Part shown: in pieces, positions 11,281 to 21,951 of the stretch
How the letters are laid out: every line of letters begins with the position of its first letter
How positions within the stretch are numbered: position 1 is the stretch's first letter
Source: Artemisia argyi
Taxonomy: Eukaryota; Streptophyta; Magnoliopsida; Asterales; Asteraceae
Direction of reading: 5' to 3'
Assembly: GCA_030686995.1 (NCBI GenBank)
Contig: CM060697.1
Coordinates: forward strand, 99,338,147 to 99,402,146
DNA: 64,000 nt
Notes under the pieces: model-generated
What the model saw: only the letters and a program-made list of their open reading frames with translations
The model's database searches: none
Told to the model about the DNA's origin: nothing
Position numbers and translations under genes: made by a program

Positions 11281-12572
11281 TGATGCGTGGGAATCGCAAC
11301 AGGCTTTACCTCTCGAGGGATCTCGAGAAGCTTACAACCCCCACCAGGCAGTGTACCTGATCGTTGTAGTATAGTATAGTGACAAGTACCGGGGGATTGA
11401 TCGTTCAGCTTAGGAATAGTGTCGCTAGGATTAGAAAGCCTAAATACTAGTTCTAAAGGTGAGGGATGATTATTTTTGTGTTTTTATATTTTATGGAAAG
11501 CAAATTAAAATCTCGGGTTTTAAGGATTTGGGCGGAATTAGTTGTTAATCAACTAACCCAATACTAAGATGCAATCAAAATAAAATACTAAAAATGAAAA
11601 TAAACTAATTTATACTAAAGTTGTGAGCAGTAATTGGAGAAAATGTGTTTACTTAGATTTCACTACTCCCTAGATATCTTTTACACGTTAATTACTTGTT
11701 ATAATTGCATGGATGACGGATCGTATTCCTTAATACCATTCATGGGGTGGCACACATAACTCCCCAATTCTATGAGCTCTTATCTCCTCCTACACCATGC
11801 CCAGCACAACTATAGGGATTGTAAACAGTGGCTCATGCATTAAATACAACCAATAAAGACCTAGTGCGCGTTGGTTCATGTTTCTTAAGACATTCAAGCA
11901 TGTTACCAATTGGAGATCTGCCAATTTTCTTAAACCTAACATATAAATCATTCATCCAAGACAAGAATAAACAAGTAATCAACACATAATCAATATCTAG
12001 GTTTCATTAGATCTAAGCAAACACAAGATAGATCTAGCCTAACATGATGGAATTAAGACAAGAACATGATATAGACAACCAACACATAGACATATTGATT
12101 GAATTAGAAGAACACTTATCTTGATTAATCATGCAAGGTATCAAGGGGTTGGAACCCTTGAAAAACCTGTAAAGTTACACCAAAATCGTACTTAGGGTTT
12201 CTCCCAAAACTTCTCCCTAAACTTCTCTCTTTAAATGTGAAAAATTAGAAAACTATATATAGGAAAAGGGGTCTGACGGCGTCAAGACCAAATAGGTGAC
12301 GCCGTCACCTCGCCGCCAAAACAATCCTCGGACTGCCTAGATCTACATTTGACGCCGTCAAGAACAATACATTTCCAGGCCGTCATGACTTTAACTCTTG
12401 ACGCCCTACCTTCATGACGCCGTCAAAACTCTTCTGGGTCGTCATGGAATTTTACTCTTGACGCCGTTAGGGAACTGCTATTGACGCCGTCATGCACTGT
12501 TCCCAGCATGGAAAATTAAGACTTTGGCGTTTTCTTCACTTTTATGCTCCAAAAACGTCCGAATTGCTTCCT
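11281..12572 (-). mobile_element. Element B 3' LTR, U3 start deleted
   Basis: It is collinear with 17330-18620 of the other LTR and then breaks off at GCTTCCTT, joining directly to internal sequence CCAAAATAATACATC. The first about 125 bp of U3, the PPT and the hairpin normally before it are therefore deleted. The TGACGGCGTCA cluster upstream of the TATA box is still present. Confidence 0.9.
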
Positions 12573-14332
12573 TCCAAAATAATACATCATAGGGAATGAA
12601 CGTTCCCCTTACACTTGAATTTTTACATACTTTACATTAAACTAATCTAATGACTCGAATTAAGAAAATCAAAACATTTGGAGCACTTTTAAGATTAACG
12701 TACATATGGGGGTAATAAATGATATTCTTCCCCATTACTCCATAAAATAAGTACTTACCCATGAGTCCCAATCGTCCCAAAACAATATGTACAAGGATAT
12801 GACTCGAGTTAGCAACCATGTAATCAATTAGATAGTTAACTTAGGGTTTAACAAATAACAATAATGCACTAAAAATGAGCGCATACACGGAAGGCTAAGG
12901 CGATTTGGTTGTACATTTAAGTGGGGTGTAACAAATTCTTCCTTTAAGTAAAATGCTTAAAGTTAGAAACGAAAAGATAGGCTCGGAGGGGTGTACTAGG
13001 GGTTTCGTGTACTAAAAATGAGTACAACGCTAAGGGTGTGGGAAAAATTAGTTGACTTAACTAGCCAAGTAATATGACTTAAATGGTCAAGTAATTATAA
13101 TACGGGTTTAACACAAGGGTGATCCTAATGCCTCTTATCATGTAGTAAATCCTACTACACGAATGTAGTCTCACTAGCGGTCTCGGGATGCATCACTAAC
13201 GCAAGTTCTAGAATCTAAATGCTACCGGTACACTCATAAGCACTAATAGTAAATGCTTTTCCTATCAAATCTAAAGGCGAGCCTCACATATTTGGGTGGA
13301 AAATTTTTCTGAATATACGGTTATGTGCTAGTCATACAATCTCTTATCCATGAGACGCTTGCTATGGCTAAAGTTTCACTCCTAAATGTTGTAAAAAATT
13401 TTAAATTTGGCGCTAAAATTGCACTAACAAGTATTTCTTATAGTTTTATTACACATCTACCATCAAACAAAACAAACTCAAGCGAAAGTGCATATGTAAG
13501 GTATCATCTTTTTACCCTCCCCTTACACTTAAGATGAACATTGTCCCCAATGTTCAAGTAAAGAATGTAAAAGTGAAAAAGTAAAGAGAATGAAATCAAA
13601 TACTCCCCTGATTCGCTCGGTATGGATAATAAGATGGCCAGGTTAAATCTTCCTCCAAGAAAATGAACAATCAAAGCTTCCCTTCCAGAATATAAATCAT
13701 CTTCTTGTCATACATAACCTGTAAAACCTGACAAAATAGACAAGACAACCTCGCGTAAAATCGGCGGCATCCTATATAAGTTTCTAAATCCTAGAAAACA
13801 AGATAAGATATAATGCTTGTGGAATGAAGTTTGCAGATCTCCTGGAGATTATAAAACTTAATAATTCACAAAAACCATAAGACTCCGTTAGAAAAACAAA
13901 ACCGGTAAAATTTCCAGATTTTAACTCCTGACGCCGTCAAGAGTAAACTCCTGACACCGTCAGAATTGACCTGCAGAAATTCTTATGTTAAGTTTCCGGA
14001 AAATTTCTGGAAAAACTTGGTCCGACTTCCTGGAAAATCCTGCAAAACTTCATTATGACTCAATACAAGCATTTGACTCTAACAAATACGAATATACATG
14101 TTCATTTAATATTGTGGAGAATCATGATCGGTTTGTTTCTTAAAAACATATTTGGGGTTTCCCCTTACACTTATCTTTTGCAAAAATACTTCCAGGTGGA
14201 GTTAAGACTAGGCCAAAACAACAAAGTAAAGTATTTCCACATTTTAGTTTAGAAACATGATCTACCAATAATAAAAATAAAACATGCATACGGAAGCAAA
14301 TAACAAACAAACAAATAAAATCACACAAAACA
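12573..14332 (-). other. Element B 3' noncoding region
   Basis: About 1.75 kb lies between the ORF-associated module and the LTR. It is homologous to the same region in C and D. It contains PPT-like tracts (minus AAGTGTAAGGGGA) near 12607-12619, 13517-13530 and 14159-14171, and two TGACGCCGTCA-type palindromes near 13930 and 13952. No coding frame is supported. Confidence 0.75.
13517..13556 (-). promoter_or_regulatory. RGGA-loop hairpin with PPT-like tract (B)
   Basis: On the minus strand a 9-bp stem TGAACATTG/CAATGTTCA closes a GGGA loop (13535-13556). Four bases later comes the purine-rich tract AAGTGTAAGGGGAGGG. The same unit occurs in C at 35514-35555. Its copy next to the true PPT is missing in B because of the LTR deletion. 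Confidence 0.6.
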
Positions 14333-14387
14333 TGGGTTGCCTCCCAAGAAGCGCTTTTCTTTATTTACGAGTCTTGTAGCTAGACTC
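14333..14387 (-). promoter_or_regulatory. Post-stop two-hairpin module (B)
   Basis: Reading the minus strand from the ORF end, 14 nt after the stop there is a GAGTC/GACTC stem (14383-14387 with 14369-14373), then an A-rich spacer. AAGCGCTT (14349-14356) follows, then TGGG-AGGCAA-CCCA (14333-14346). Order and spacing match those in C, and the architecture recurs in A, D and E. Confidence 0.6.
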
Positions 14388-14401
14388 AAGGTCATGGGTT
14401 A

Positions 14402-17158
14402 CTACGTGACTTCATCATTGGTTCCATTCTCTAGGTCGTCTTCTAAACCAGTATCGCTTTCATAGCGCAAGTACTTCGGGTCTTCGAACTCGAAAACATC
14501 TGGTCGATACTTAGAGCCAAGCTTACTAACATCCTTAAAGAATCCACATGATAAATCAGAAATGTTTTTACATCCTCTCCTAACATCTTCATCACACAAG
14601 ATAAGTTGGGAGCTCATCTTATCAAGCCCGTCACAATCGATTTCCTTAAGGTCTTTTCTCTTGTATGGCGTTTGGTATGAAATCCTCCTAATCCCATCAG
14701 TGAAGGTCATGATTCCGTTCAAGTCATCCACTATCAAATTAGTGATTTCACAGAAAGGTGCTCCCAAAACTACTTGTGATAACCTGGGGTCGACATAGTC
14801 TTCTATGTTATCCACAATCGTGAATTCCATAGTGAATGTCATATTTCCTATGAACACCTGGATTTCATGATCCTTACCAACCACTTTCTCTCCCTTGTAA
14901 ATCATCCCCCATCTGTAGATATTGTTATAATGGAACAATGACATAAAATTCTTTGGCAGGAATACATTAATGTAGATGTTATCGAAGTACTTATGACCGA
15001 TCATGCAGGGGATTTTGAGATTATTCGGATTACGCCGTCTTATCTTCCCCAACTCTCCATCCTTTGACCCATATAGATTCCCCTCAAGGGAGGGACGATA
15101 CTCGTACACCTCCTCACTATCCCTACGAAAAATTACCTTCCTAACACCATTGGTGAGTAATACACTACCATCTTTCTCATCAAGGATTGCTCCCGATTAA
15201 TTGATAAATGGTATCCCAAGGACAAGGTTGGGTAACGGTTGATTGGTGAGAGGGCACGCGTCATCAACCACGGTGAGGTCAGTATTGTAAACGAGCTCTC
15301 CAATCCTAATTGGCAAATTTTCTATTACTCTCTCGCACGCAATACGTTCTGGGAAGGTTTCGTGGTACAGGGAAAGGGGAATTATGTTGACTGGGAAGCT
15401 AGGATCTATATGACTATCGGTTAAGAGCTTTTCCTTAATGGTACAAGGGATCTTGAAAACTTTAGGGTTACTTTCCTTAGTCTTATTGCTACTCCCACTA
15501 ATAACATCCTCCATTTTTCTCTCGGGTTCTCCTATAATAGATTTACCCAAAATGATTGGATTTCTCTCATGCTCTTTCGATTTCTCTTTCCCTTCATCCG
15601 GTTTGCCAGATTCTTGCGCGGTGTATTGCTCGGGTGAGTTGGTAGGTTTTCTTGCCGAAGCATGGTCAACCCTTGAGGTCTCATCTTTAGCTGTCCGACT
15701 GAATTTGTTAGTTTGTTGTTGGGTTGGGTTGGACGTTGAAGCAGATATTGTGGTGATGGTGTTTACGAAGTGGATTGGTCCTAGGGGGTTGACAGGTTCT
15801 TTTTCGTTAGGAGATAGATGTTTGAATAACTTGCTAGGACTTTTTATTTTCACAGGGGAGGCTGGTGGACTCATGACGGTAGCAGATTTAACCTCATCAA
15901 CGTGAATGGGCTTATTATCAACATGCTCTTTGATAGCAGTCAACAGATTACAAATCTTGTTGTTCACATCAGCCTGCTGTTGTCTAAATTTGGCCTCGAG
16001 TGTAGCGAGCTGTAATTCTTGAGATAGAATGAATTTTTTTAAAGTATCTTCACAGCTTTGCCTAGGAATGCCTTGTGATGGAAAATGCTCGGACCAAGTG
16101 AGTGGTGAGGAGTCATTGAAGGATACGCTTCGCGTTTGGTACCCTCTGAAATCAGGTTTATCCTTCCATGCCTCATAGGCTTCGCCAGAAGTTCGAGGAC
16201 CCTGACCTACGTGTGATGATGTGAATTCGTTATAAGCACGTTTTGGAAGTTCCATGCAGTTATGAGTCTCATGAGGGCCATTGCATAGTTTGCATGTAGA
16301 AGCGATTCTGCTTACTTGGCTTGAAGGTTTTTGAGCTTCGTAAGATTTCATGAGAGACTTGACTCGACCTTCAAGTTCCATGATCCTACGGTTGGGAGTG
16401 CTAGAATTGTTCGAAGGCAAAGATATTGCCTTGACTGTTTTGTTCAAATCACGGGGATCATTCCAACTTTCGTTGTCATAGAGAGCAAGATCTTCTATGA
16501 GTTCCCATGATTGTTCCGCACTAAGATCACGTAGCTTACCACCGGCCGATTGGTCAATGGCACGCCTCGTGGAGATGTCGATATGGTCATAAAAAATTTG
16601 GACTTGGAGCCAAAGATCTATGCCATGATGAGGGACTTTTTGGAGTAAGTCCTTGGAACGAGTCCATGCTTCATAAAGAGATTCATTTTGACGTTGTTGG
16701 AACATCAAGATGTCATTTCTAAGCTTAGTAGTTCTCCCCGGTGGGAAAAATTGAGTAAGGAAACGAGTGGTAAGATCATCCCATGTGGTGATGGATCCCG
16801 CGGGTAAACGCTCAAGCCATTGACTAGCTTGATCCCGTAGAGAGAATTGGAATAGGCGTAATCGGGTTGTCTCTCTAGTTTCAACATCTAAGTCTATGGA
16901 ATCTACGATTTTGAGAAAGTCCTTAAGATGTTGGTTTGGATCTTCGGAACGAAGTCCATGGAATGCACATCCGCTTTGCACCAACCGGATGGTGTCGGAT
17001 CGCAAGGGGGTCACATTGGCTCCGGTGAGCTCTATGGTGTTTCGGTAGCCTTGGTGGCTAGGTCGGGAATACTCTCCTAAGGTTCGGGGCCTAAGGGGTT
17101 CTAGTGGTGGGTTTTGTTGTGGTGGGATGACGGGTTCAAAGATGTTACCACCTTCCAT
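14402..17158 (-). pseudogene. Element B Gag with two retropepsin-like domains, one in-frame stop
   Basis: The frame opens with MEGGNIFEP and would be about 918 residues. A TAA at 15197-15199 interrupts it after residue 653, and the same frame then runs on to 14402. Residues about 60-260 form the Gag capsid-type region (LRLFQFSLRDQASQWLERLP, TRFLTQFFPPGRT), nearly identical to C. A short knuckle CKLCNGPHETHNC lies near residue 290. A coiled coil and a long polar linker follow. Two retropepsin-like folds come next, each ending in the flap-side motif (LVLGIPF and VVLGAPF). In both, the catalytic D-[ST]-G is missing: SHIDPSFPVNIIPLSLY in the first, HKYFDNIYINVF in the second. Structural or RNA-binding function is inferred; protease activity is unlikely. 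Confidence 0.85.
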
Positions 17159-17304
17159 GATGTCGGATGGTAAAGAGTTACGAACAAAGGCACGAAGAAA
17201 TGGGATAGACTAAAGAAGACCTAAAAATGAAAATAAAATCTTACTAGAAAGGAATCTAGCAAGTAGACCTAATAAAAAAAAATTCTAACCTAGACAATAA
17301 CTAT

Positions 17305-17323
17305 TCCCCGGGCTGCGGCGCCA
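17305..17323 (-). other. Primer-binding site (B), variant form
   Basis: On the minus strand TGGCGCCGCAGCCCGGGGA follows the LTR end after a short spacer. It corresponds to the tRNA-Asp-type site of A, C and E but carries a substitution and an extra C. D has exactly the same variant. Confidence 0.8.
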
Positions 17324-17329
17324 AAAACT

Positions 17330-18747
17330 TGATGCGTGGGAATCGCAACAGGCTTTACCTCTCGAGGGATCTCGAGAAGCTTACAACCCCCACCAGGCAG
17401 TGTACCTGATCGTTGTAGTATAGTATAGTGACAAGTACCGGGGGATTGATCGTTCAGCTTAGGAATAGTGTCGCTAGGATTAGAAAGCCTAAATACTAGT
17501 TCTAAAGGTGAGGGATGATTATTTTTGTGTTTTTATATTTTATGGAAAGCAAATTAAAATCTCGGGTTTTAAGGATTTGGGCGGAATTAGTTGCTAATCA
17601 ACTAACCCAATACAAAGATGCAATCAAAATAAAATACTAAAAATGAAAATAAACTAATTTATACTAAAGTTGTGAGCAGTAATTGGAGAAAATGTGTTTA
17701 CTTAGATTTCACTACTCCCTAGATATCTTTTACACGTTAATTACTTGTTATAATTGCATGGATGACGGATCGTATTCCTTAATACCATTCATGGGGTGGC
17801 ACACATAACTCCCCAATTCTATGAGCTCTTATCTCCTCCTACACCATGCCCAACACAACTATAGGGATTGTAAATAGTGGCTCATGCATTAAATACAACC
17901 AATAAAGACCTAGTGCGTGTTGGTTCATGTTTCTTAAGACGTTCAAGCATGTTACCAATTGGAGATCTGCCAGTTTTCTTAAACCTAACATATAAATCAT
18001 TCATCCAAGACAAGAATAAACAAGTAATCAGCACATAATCAATATCTAGGTTTCATTAGATCTAAGCAAACACAAGATAGATCTAGCCTAACATGATGGA
18101 ATTAAGACAAGAACATGATATAGACAACCAACACATAGACATATTGATTGAATTAGAAGAACACTTATCTTGATTAATCATGTAAGGTATCAAGGGGTTG
18201 GAACCCTTGAAAAACCTGTAAAGTTACACCAAAATCGTACTTAGGGTTTCTCCCAAAACTTCTTCCTAAACTTCTCTCTTTAAATGTGAAAAATTAGAAA
18301 ACTATATATAGGAAAAGGGGTCTGACGGCGTCAAGACCAAATAGGTGACACCGTCACCTCGCCGCCAAAACAATCCTCGGACTGCCTAGATCTACATTTG
18401 ACGCCGTCAAGAACAATACATTTCCAGGCCGTCATGACTTTAACTCTTGACGCCCTACCTTCATGACGCCGTCAAAACTCTTCTGGGTCGTCATGGAATT
18501 TTACTCTTGACGCCGTCAGGGAACTGCTATTGACGCCGTCATGCACTGTTCCCAGCATGGAAAATTAAGACTTTGGCGTTTTCTTCACTTTTATGCTCCA
18601 AAAACGTCCGAATTGCTTCCTTTTCCAGATTTCACTCCCAAAGTACCTAAAATCACAAAAGGAACGATTTAGGGCAATATTTGATCAAATAAATTCGGAT
18701 TCGGGCTTAAATGACCCCCTAAAAACGGATCATTTTTCGCCTCATCA
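17330..18747 (-). mobile_element. Element B 5' LTR (complete)
   Basis: This 1418-bp LTR runs on the minus strand from TGATGAGGCGAAAAATG to CGCACGCATCA-like ends. U3 contains TGACGGCGTCA-type palindromes at about 18323, 18398, 18462, 18508 and 18531. A TATA box (minus TATATATA, 18302-18309) lies next to them, so transcription runs leftward into gag. Confidence 0.92.
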
Positions 18748-20184
18748 TGGTCTAATCTATTGTTTCTACAAGTTAAACCTTCGTCAAGATTTTAGTTCAT
18801 AAAAACAAGCTTTAGGTGTAAACCAATCAATTCAAGATCCATCCAAGGTTCATAAGGCATGGTGAATATCTTAAACACAAGAACAAACTCTTATTATAAA
18901 TCAAATGCTCTTAGGAAATGGTCATTACAAAAGGTAACCCATTCATAGACAAAAAGGTTACAATTGTTTATAAACATCTAAACTTTTGTCCAACTAAAGG
19001 TTTACAAACAATCTGATTTGATGTTATAAAAGCATTCTCATTACAATCATACTTCTTGTTTCTTTGTTTAGTCAAGAATAATTATGGTGAAAAACAATCA
19101 TTCATAGACAAATGATTATAACTAGTTGAATAATAACAAATCTTTCTACCCTTGAAACTATTATCAATTAGTTAACCTTGGCTCAACAAATGTCACTATG
19201 AAACTTAAGGTACAATTGGTTCTTAGGATTGACTTGAAATTGAATTAAAACATGTTATCACAATCATAACTATCACTAAGCATAAAACATCATCAAAACA
19301 AGTGTTAAAAGACTACTAGCCACTCATAGCAAACATGCTAATAAACTCAGAATATTTAACATTAGAATCCATGGTTTTAAGTCTTACAATGCTTTGGAAT
19401 TGATAACAAATGACAAGGTATTGATAACCTAAGTATTGGTGATTATTTCTTGAGATTTTTGGCCTCCAAATGTTGCTTCCTTGGTCCTCCAAAGTTCTTG
19501 GTTCTTTCTGCACGAATTTCCCTTCTTTGAGAGCTAGATGATGATAATAATTGAGAGTAGTAATGAGAGTAAATGATCTCTTGAATTGTGTCTTCAATTG
19601 TGTACTCTTGGGGTCCTTTTTGGCTTGTCAAATACTCCTAGTAATGAATAGGGACATAAATCCTGGAGCTTGGACAACAAGACACAAAGAAGGGCCTAGA
19701 ACAATGGGACAAAAGACCAAGATTCATGCACAAGAAGTTGGTATAAACAGGCAGAGATGTCCATCTGATTGGTTGCGGGTTGGCACCGATCGGATGGATG
19801 TGGTAATTGTGGCTATCCGATCGGTTGTACTCCAACCGATCGGATGGTAGGTTCTGGTTGCTTTGGACTTTGACTTTTCCTTGTGTAATTCTTTATGCAC
19901 TATCCAAACTTGATTAAATCTGAACTTGGAACTTTGAGATGACAAAACTTAGGTTCTCCTAATGAAATGCGTCACAGATTAGACTTTTGAACTTGGGAAT
20001 CTTCGTGTAATCGCATATACTTCATTTTCTTCACTTTTTCTCCATTTTTCCTACATTTGGCTACATATGCTAACAAAACATACTTTGATACAATTTAGCG
20101 GCAAAAGCATATAAAAACAACCAAATAACATACACAAAAACACTAATAACGCTTATAAAAACATGTTAACTTTGAGCGTTATCA
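18748..20184 (-). mobile_element. Element A 3' LTR, inner part
   Basis: This is the continuation of the LTR after B, starting with the second TGGTC duplication. It matches 28191-29623 with about 3% differences. It includes CCGATCGG palindromes at 19786, 19817 and 19836 and ends GCGTTATCA. The 93- and 99-residue frames here are LTR sequence, not genes. Confidence 0.92.
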
Positions 20185-20185
20185 A

Positions 20186-20222
20186 ATCCCCCACACTTAA
20201 ACTTTGCTTGTCCTCAAGCAAA
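20186..20222 (-). promoter_or_regulatory. Element A polypurine tract with RGGA hairpin
   Basis: On the minus strand the 8-bp stem TTTGCTTG/CAAGCAAA closes loop AGGA (20203-20222). After 4 nt comes AAGTGTGGGGGATT, directly abutting the LTR start TGATAACGC. This is the plus-strand priming site for reverse transcription. The hairpin is the same type as in C, D and E. Confidence 0.8.
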
Positions 20223-21884
20223 TCTAGAAGAAAACTAATTATCCACATGGTAACCGGAAGTGATTTCTGAAAATTGTGATGAGAATCCTCCTTATACAAG
20301 TATAAGTTAGATCATCCTTATTAAGCTTTTATAATTGAAATATTGAGATGTTTGACAATACCCAACGATTTTCTTGCTTGATTAACACTTCTAAAATACC
20401 TCACGAAAGAAGAATAAGATATAATTCACTCATAACACTCATATATGGGGTAGCGTATATGATAAATCACACTCATTGCTCAGTCATGATCTAATTATTA
20501 CTATAGGCTTGTACAAGAAACAAAACTACACCGCAATGGCGTAAGCACTAAGTCTACATATCAAAGAGGTCTTTTATTCGGGTTTAGGCTAAAAAGGGTT
20601 AAGGGTAGGAATAAGTCATGGGATTATTGAAGGGTAAGTGATGATTAAGAATATACAAACTAGTCCAAGTCTATAGATCAAATGTTATTAGCTTTTCTTC
20701 CTTGAATCATAACCTCGTAGTCTTTGAGAACTTCATTCTTTCGCGATCAATGATTTATTTTATAGCTTCATTGGCTATACATAAAACTATACATATCAAA
20801 CTAACAAATTTTTTTTTTCTTTCAAATAACTGAAATTCATAACACTTGGAAACACTTGTCATCGTATATATTGTGATGACTATACTTTTACTTGCTTCAA
20901 TCGCTGATTCCTGAATTTCCACTTTCTCATTTCTTTCTTCATGATTCATAATATAATACCTCATAAAGCTAACAACTCACCAAGACTTGACTAAAGGGTA
21001 AGGCTAGGCTAAAAAGTGTAAAATCTTTTTGTATTTTTTTATGGTTTTAATCAAAAGAAAAGGAAAGGCTCAGAAGGTGTAACTAAGGGTATCTAGCGTT
21101 AAAGATGAACGCTAACAAAAGGGTTAAAAATTGGAAATTAACTAATCAATGTGACTAGCTAAAAATCAATAAGGAAGGCTATTTGGTTAAAATCCTAAGG
21201 TTGCCTCTTATCACGTATGTATACTTATATTACAAAAATGTAATCTCACAACGGTCTCATAATGATTTACAAGTACAAGTTCTAGAATAAATAAAATCAC
21301 CGGCACACTCATAACAAAAGATTCGAGCATATAAGATGTATGCTAGATATGAACAGGCTAAAATCCTCACAATTTAGTGGAAAGGGTTATAATGTGTGCT
21401 AGCAAATGTTATCGATCCAAAAGTGGATTGCAATATTAATGAGGACACATCTCAATTCTTTCAAAATTACTGATTTTTCCAGTGGATAGATCCAGTTATT
21501 CTAATAAATTATTCCTAAAAGTGTGAAAACAACTAGATTATAAGGACAAACAAAATTTAAAAATTAACTCGATATTAGACTTAATTTCTTATTTACCTAC
21601 TCACCCCCCACACTTAAGTTAAGCATTGTCCTCAATGTGATAAACGAACTTAAAAGTATGAAAGTAGGGAAAATGAGAAAATACACCATGATATCCAATT
21701 TTATGTTTCTATCCAATATTTTGTTTCTTGCAATCAACACCTGCATTATTAGAAACAAAAACAAACAACCAAAAAGTATTGCAATTTGATTCAAATTAGT
21801 GGCACACCCCCACACTTAAGTTTGACCAAGTGGTAAAACTTTGGGGTGTAGACACTGAAAAAAAATATATTAAAAATAAACACA
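20223..21884 (-). other. Element A 3' noncoding region
   Basis: About 1.66 kb without a supported ORF. Many Athila elements have an env-like frame in this position, but none is recognisable here. A second hairpin plus PPT-like tract lies at 21604-21637 (stem CATTG/CAATG, loop AGGA, then AAGTGTGGGGGG), and a further AAGTGTGGGGG at about 21807-21818. Confidence 0.7.
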
Positions 21885-21936
21885 CGGGTTGCCTCCCGAG
21901 AAGCGCTTGTTTTATTAACGAGTCCTCAGCCGGACT
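21885..21936 (-). promoter_or_regulatory. Post-stop two-hairpin module (A)
   Basis: Fifteen bases after the pol stop there is a stem AGTCC/GGACT (21932-21936 with 21921-21925) with a 6-nt loop. A spacer follows, then AAGCGCTT (21901-21908) and CGGG-AGGCAA-CCCG (21885-21898). Both stems differ from those of B and C by paired changes that keep them intact. Confidence 0.6.
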
Positions 21937-21951
21937 TAAACTTCGAATAGA

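Larger units (their letters stand above)
11281..18747 (-). mobile_element. Element B: gag-only non-autonomous LTR retrotransposon in the LTR of A
   Basis: The element is bounded by TGATGCGTGGG on the left and CCTCATCA on the right, with a perfect 5-bp target duplication TGGTC (11276-11280 and 18748-18752). It contains LTRs, a primer site, one long gag/retropepsin-like frame with a single in-frame stop, and a long 3' noncoding region. RT and integrase are absent, so it would need enzymes from elsewhere. About a dozen differences across 1.29 kb of LTR (roughly 1%) make it younger than A. Total length is 7467 bp. It is a sister of C (same Gag N-terminus, same LTR family). Confidence 0.93.

Noticed and set aside
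15438..15905. 155-residue plus-strand frame antisense to gag of B
   Set aside because: It is the complement of a low-complexity linker in a clear minus-strand gene; no independent signal.
20223..21600. Possible env-like gene of Athila type in A
   Set aside because: No frame longer than about 70 codons and no hydrophobic/coiled-coil pattern could be found in any frame.
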